5,306 nt of DNA from Bdellovibrionales bacterium (lineage in GTDB: Bacteria > Bdellovibrionota > Bdellovibrionia > Bdellovibrionales > UBA840), in the NCBI GenBank assembly GCA_020434605.1, contig JAGRAL010000204.1, positions 1 to 5,306 on the forward strand. Reading direction: 5' to 3'. The notes under the pieces are model-generated. The model saw only the letters and a list, made by a program, of their open reading frames with translations. It was not told the DNA's origin and did no database searches. Position numbers and translations under genes: made by a program. Below, piece by piece: positions 5,273-5,306 of the stretch (within the stretch, counting starts at the first letter, position 1; the number at the start of each line of letters is the position of its first letter).

Positions 5273-5278
5273 CCTTCC
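5273..5278 (-). promoter_or_regulatory. Ribosome binding site that fixes the exported-protein start at 5268
   Basis: GGAAGG on the minus strand lies 4 nt before ATG 5268. It favours this start over the upstream in-frame GTG (5298), which would put ten extra residues before the signal peptide. Confidence 0.6.
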
Positions 5279-5306
5279 AAGCATCTATAAAGCAACACGC
5301 ATGCCT

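Overview
The window comes from an AT-rich bacterial chromosome. My best guess is a predatory or predator-related member of the Bdellovibrionota (Bdellovibrio/Bacteriovorax-like). The clues are indirect. Two tandem lipoproteins carry the unusual signal-peptide ending F-x-N-C or Y-x-N-C (FQNC, YQNC), which I associate from memory with that group, and there is a membrane-anchored PilZ protein. No rRNA, tRNA, CRISPR, insertion sequence or phage gene is visible.

Region 1 (1-1612, + strand) is a tightly packed run of three genes. It holds the C-terminal tail of a GtrB/DPM1-type polyprenyl-phosphate glycosyltransferase whose start lies outside the window. Next is a small polytopic membrane protein that overlaps the glycosyltransferase out of frame. 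Last is a complete single-domain GMP reductase (guaC), starting 2 nt after the preceding stop. Region 2 (1614-3681, - strand) is a two-gene operon of predicted surface lipoproteins of unknown function, separated by 16 nt. Its last gene ends tail-to-tail with guaC, one base apart. Region 3 (3682-3892) is the only real intergenic gap. It should hold divergent promoters, and just before the next gene it contains an inverted repeat that could fold over that gene's Shine-Dalgarno sequence. Region 4 (3893-4786, + strand) is a two-gene operon: a 67-aa Cys/His-rich, possibly zinc-binding protein, then a four-helix membrane protein with a cytoplasmic PilZ domain. It ends in a probable intrinsic terminator that starts inside the PilZ coding sequence. 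Region 5 (4783-5268, - strand) is a small exported protein of unknown function whose stop codon overlaps the PilZ stop codon.

Most of the window is ordinary chromosomal content: lipid-linked sugar transfer, purine salvage or interconversion, envelope lipoproteins and c-di-GMP-related signalling. I see no clear new multi-gene system. The points most worth a second look are the putative SD-sequestering hairpin ahead of the Cys/His-rich protein-PilZ operon, the PilZ domain lacking one canonical c-di-GMP arginine, the internal repeat in the 302-aa lipoprotein, the non-standard lipoboxes, and the 80-nt out-of-frame overlap at the left end.
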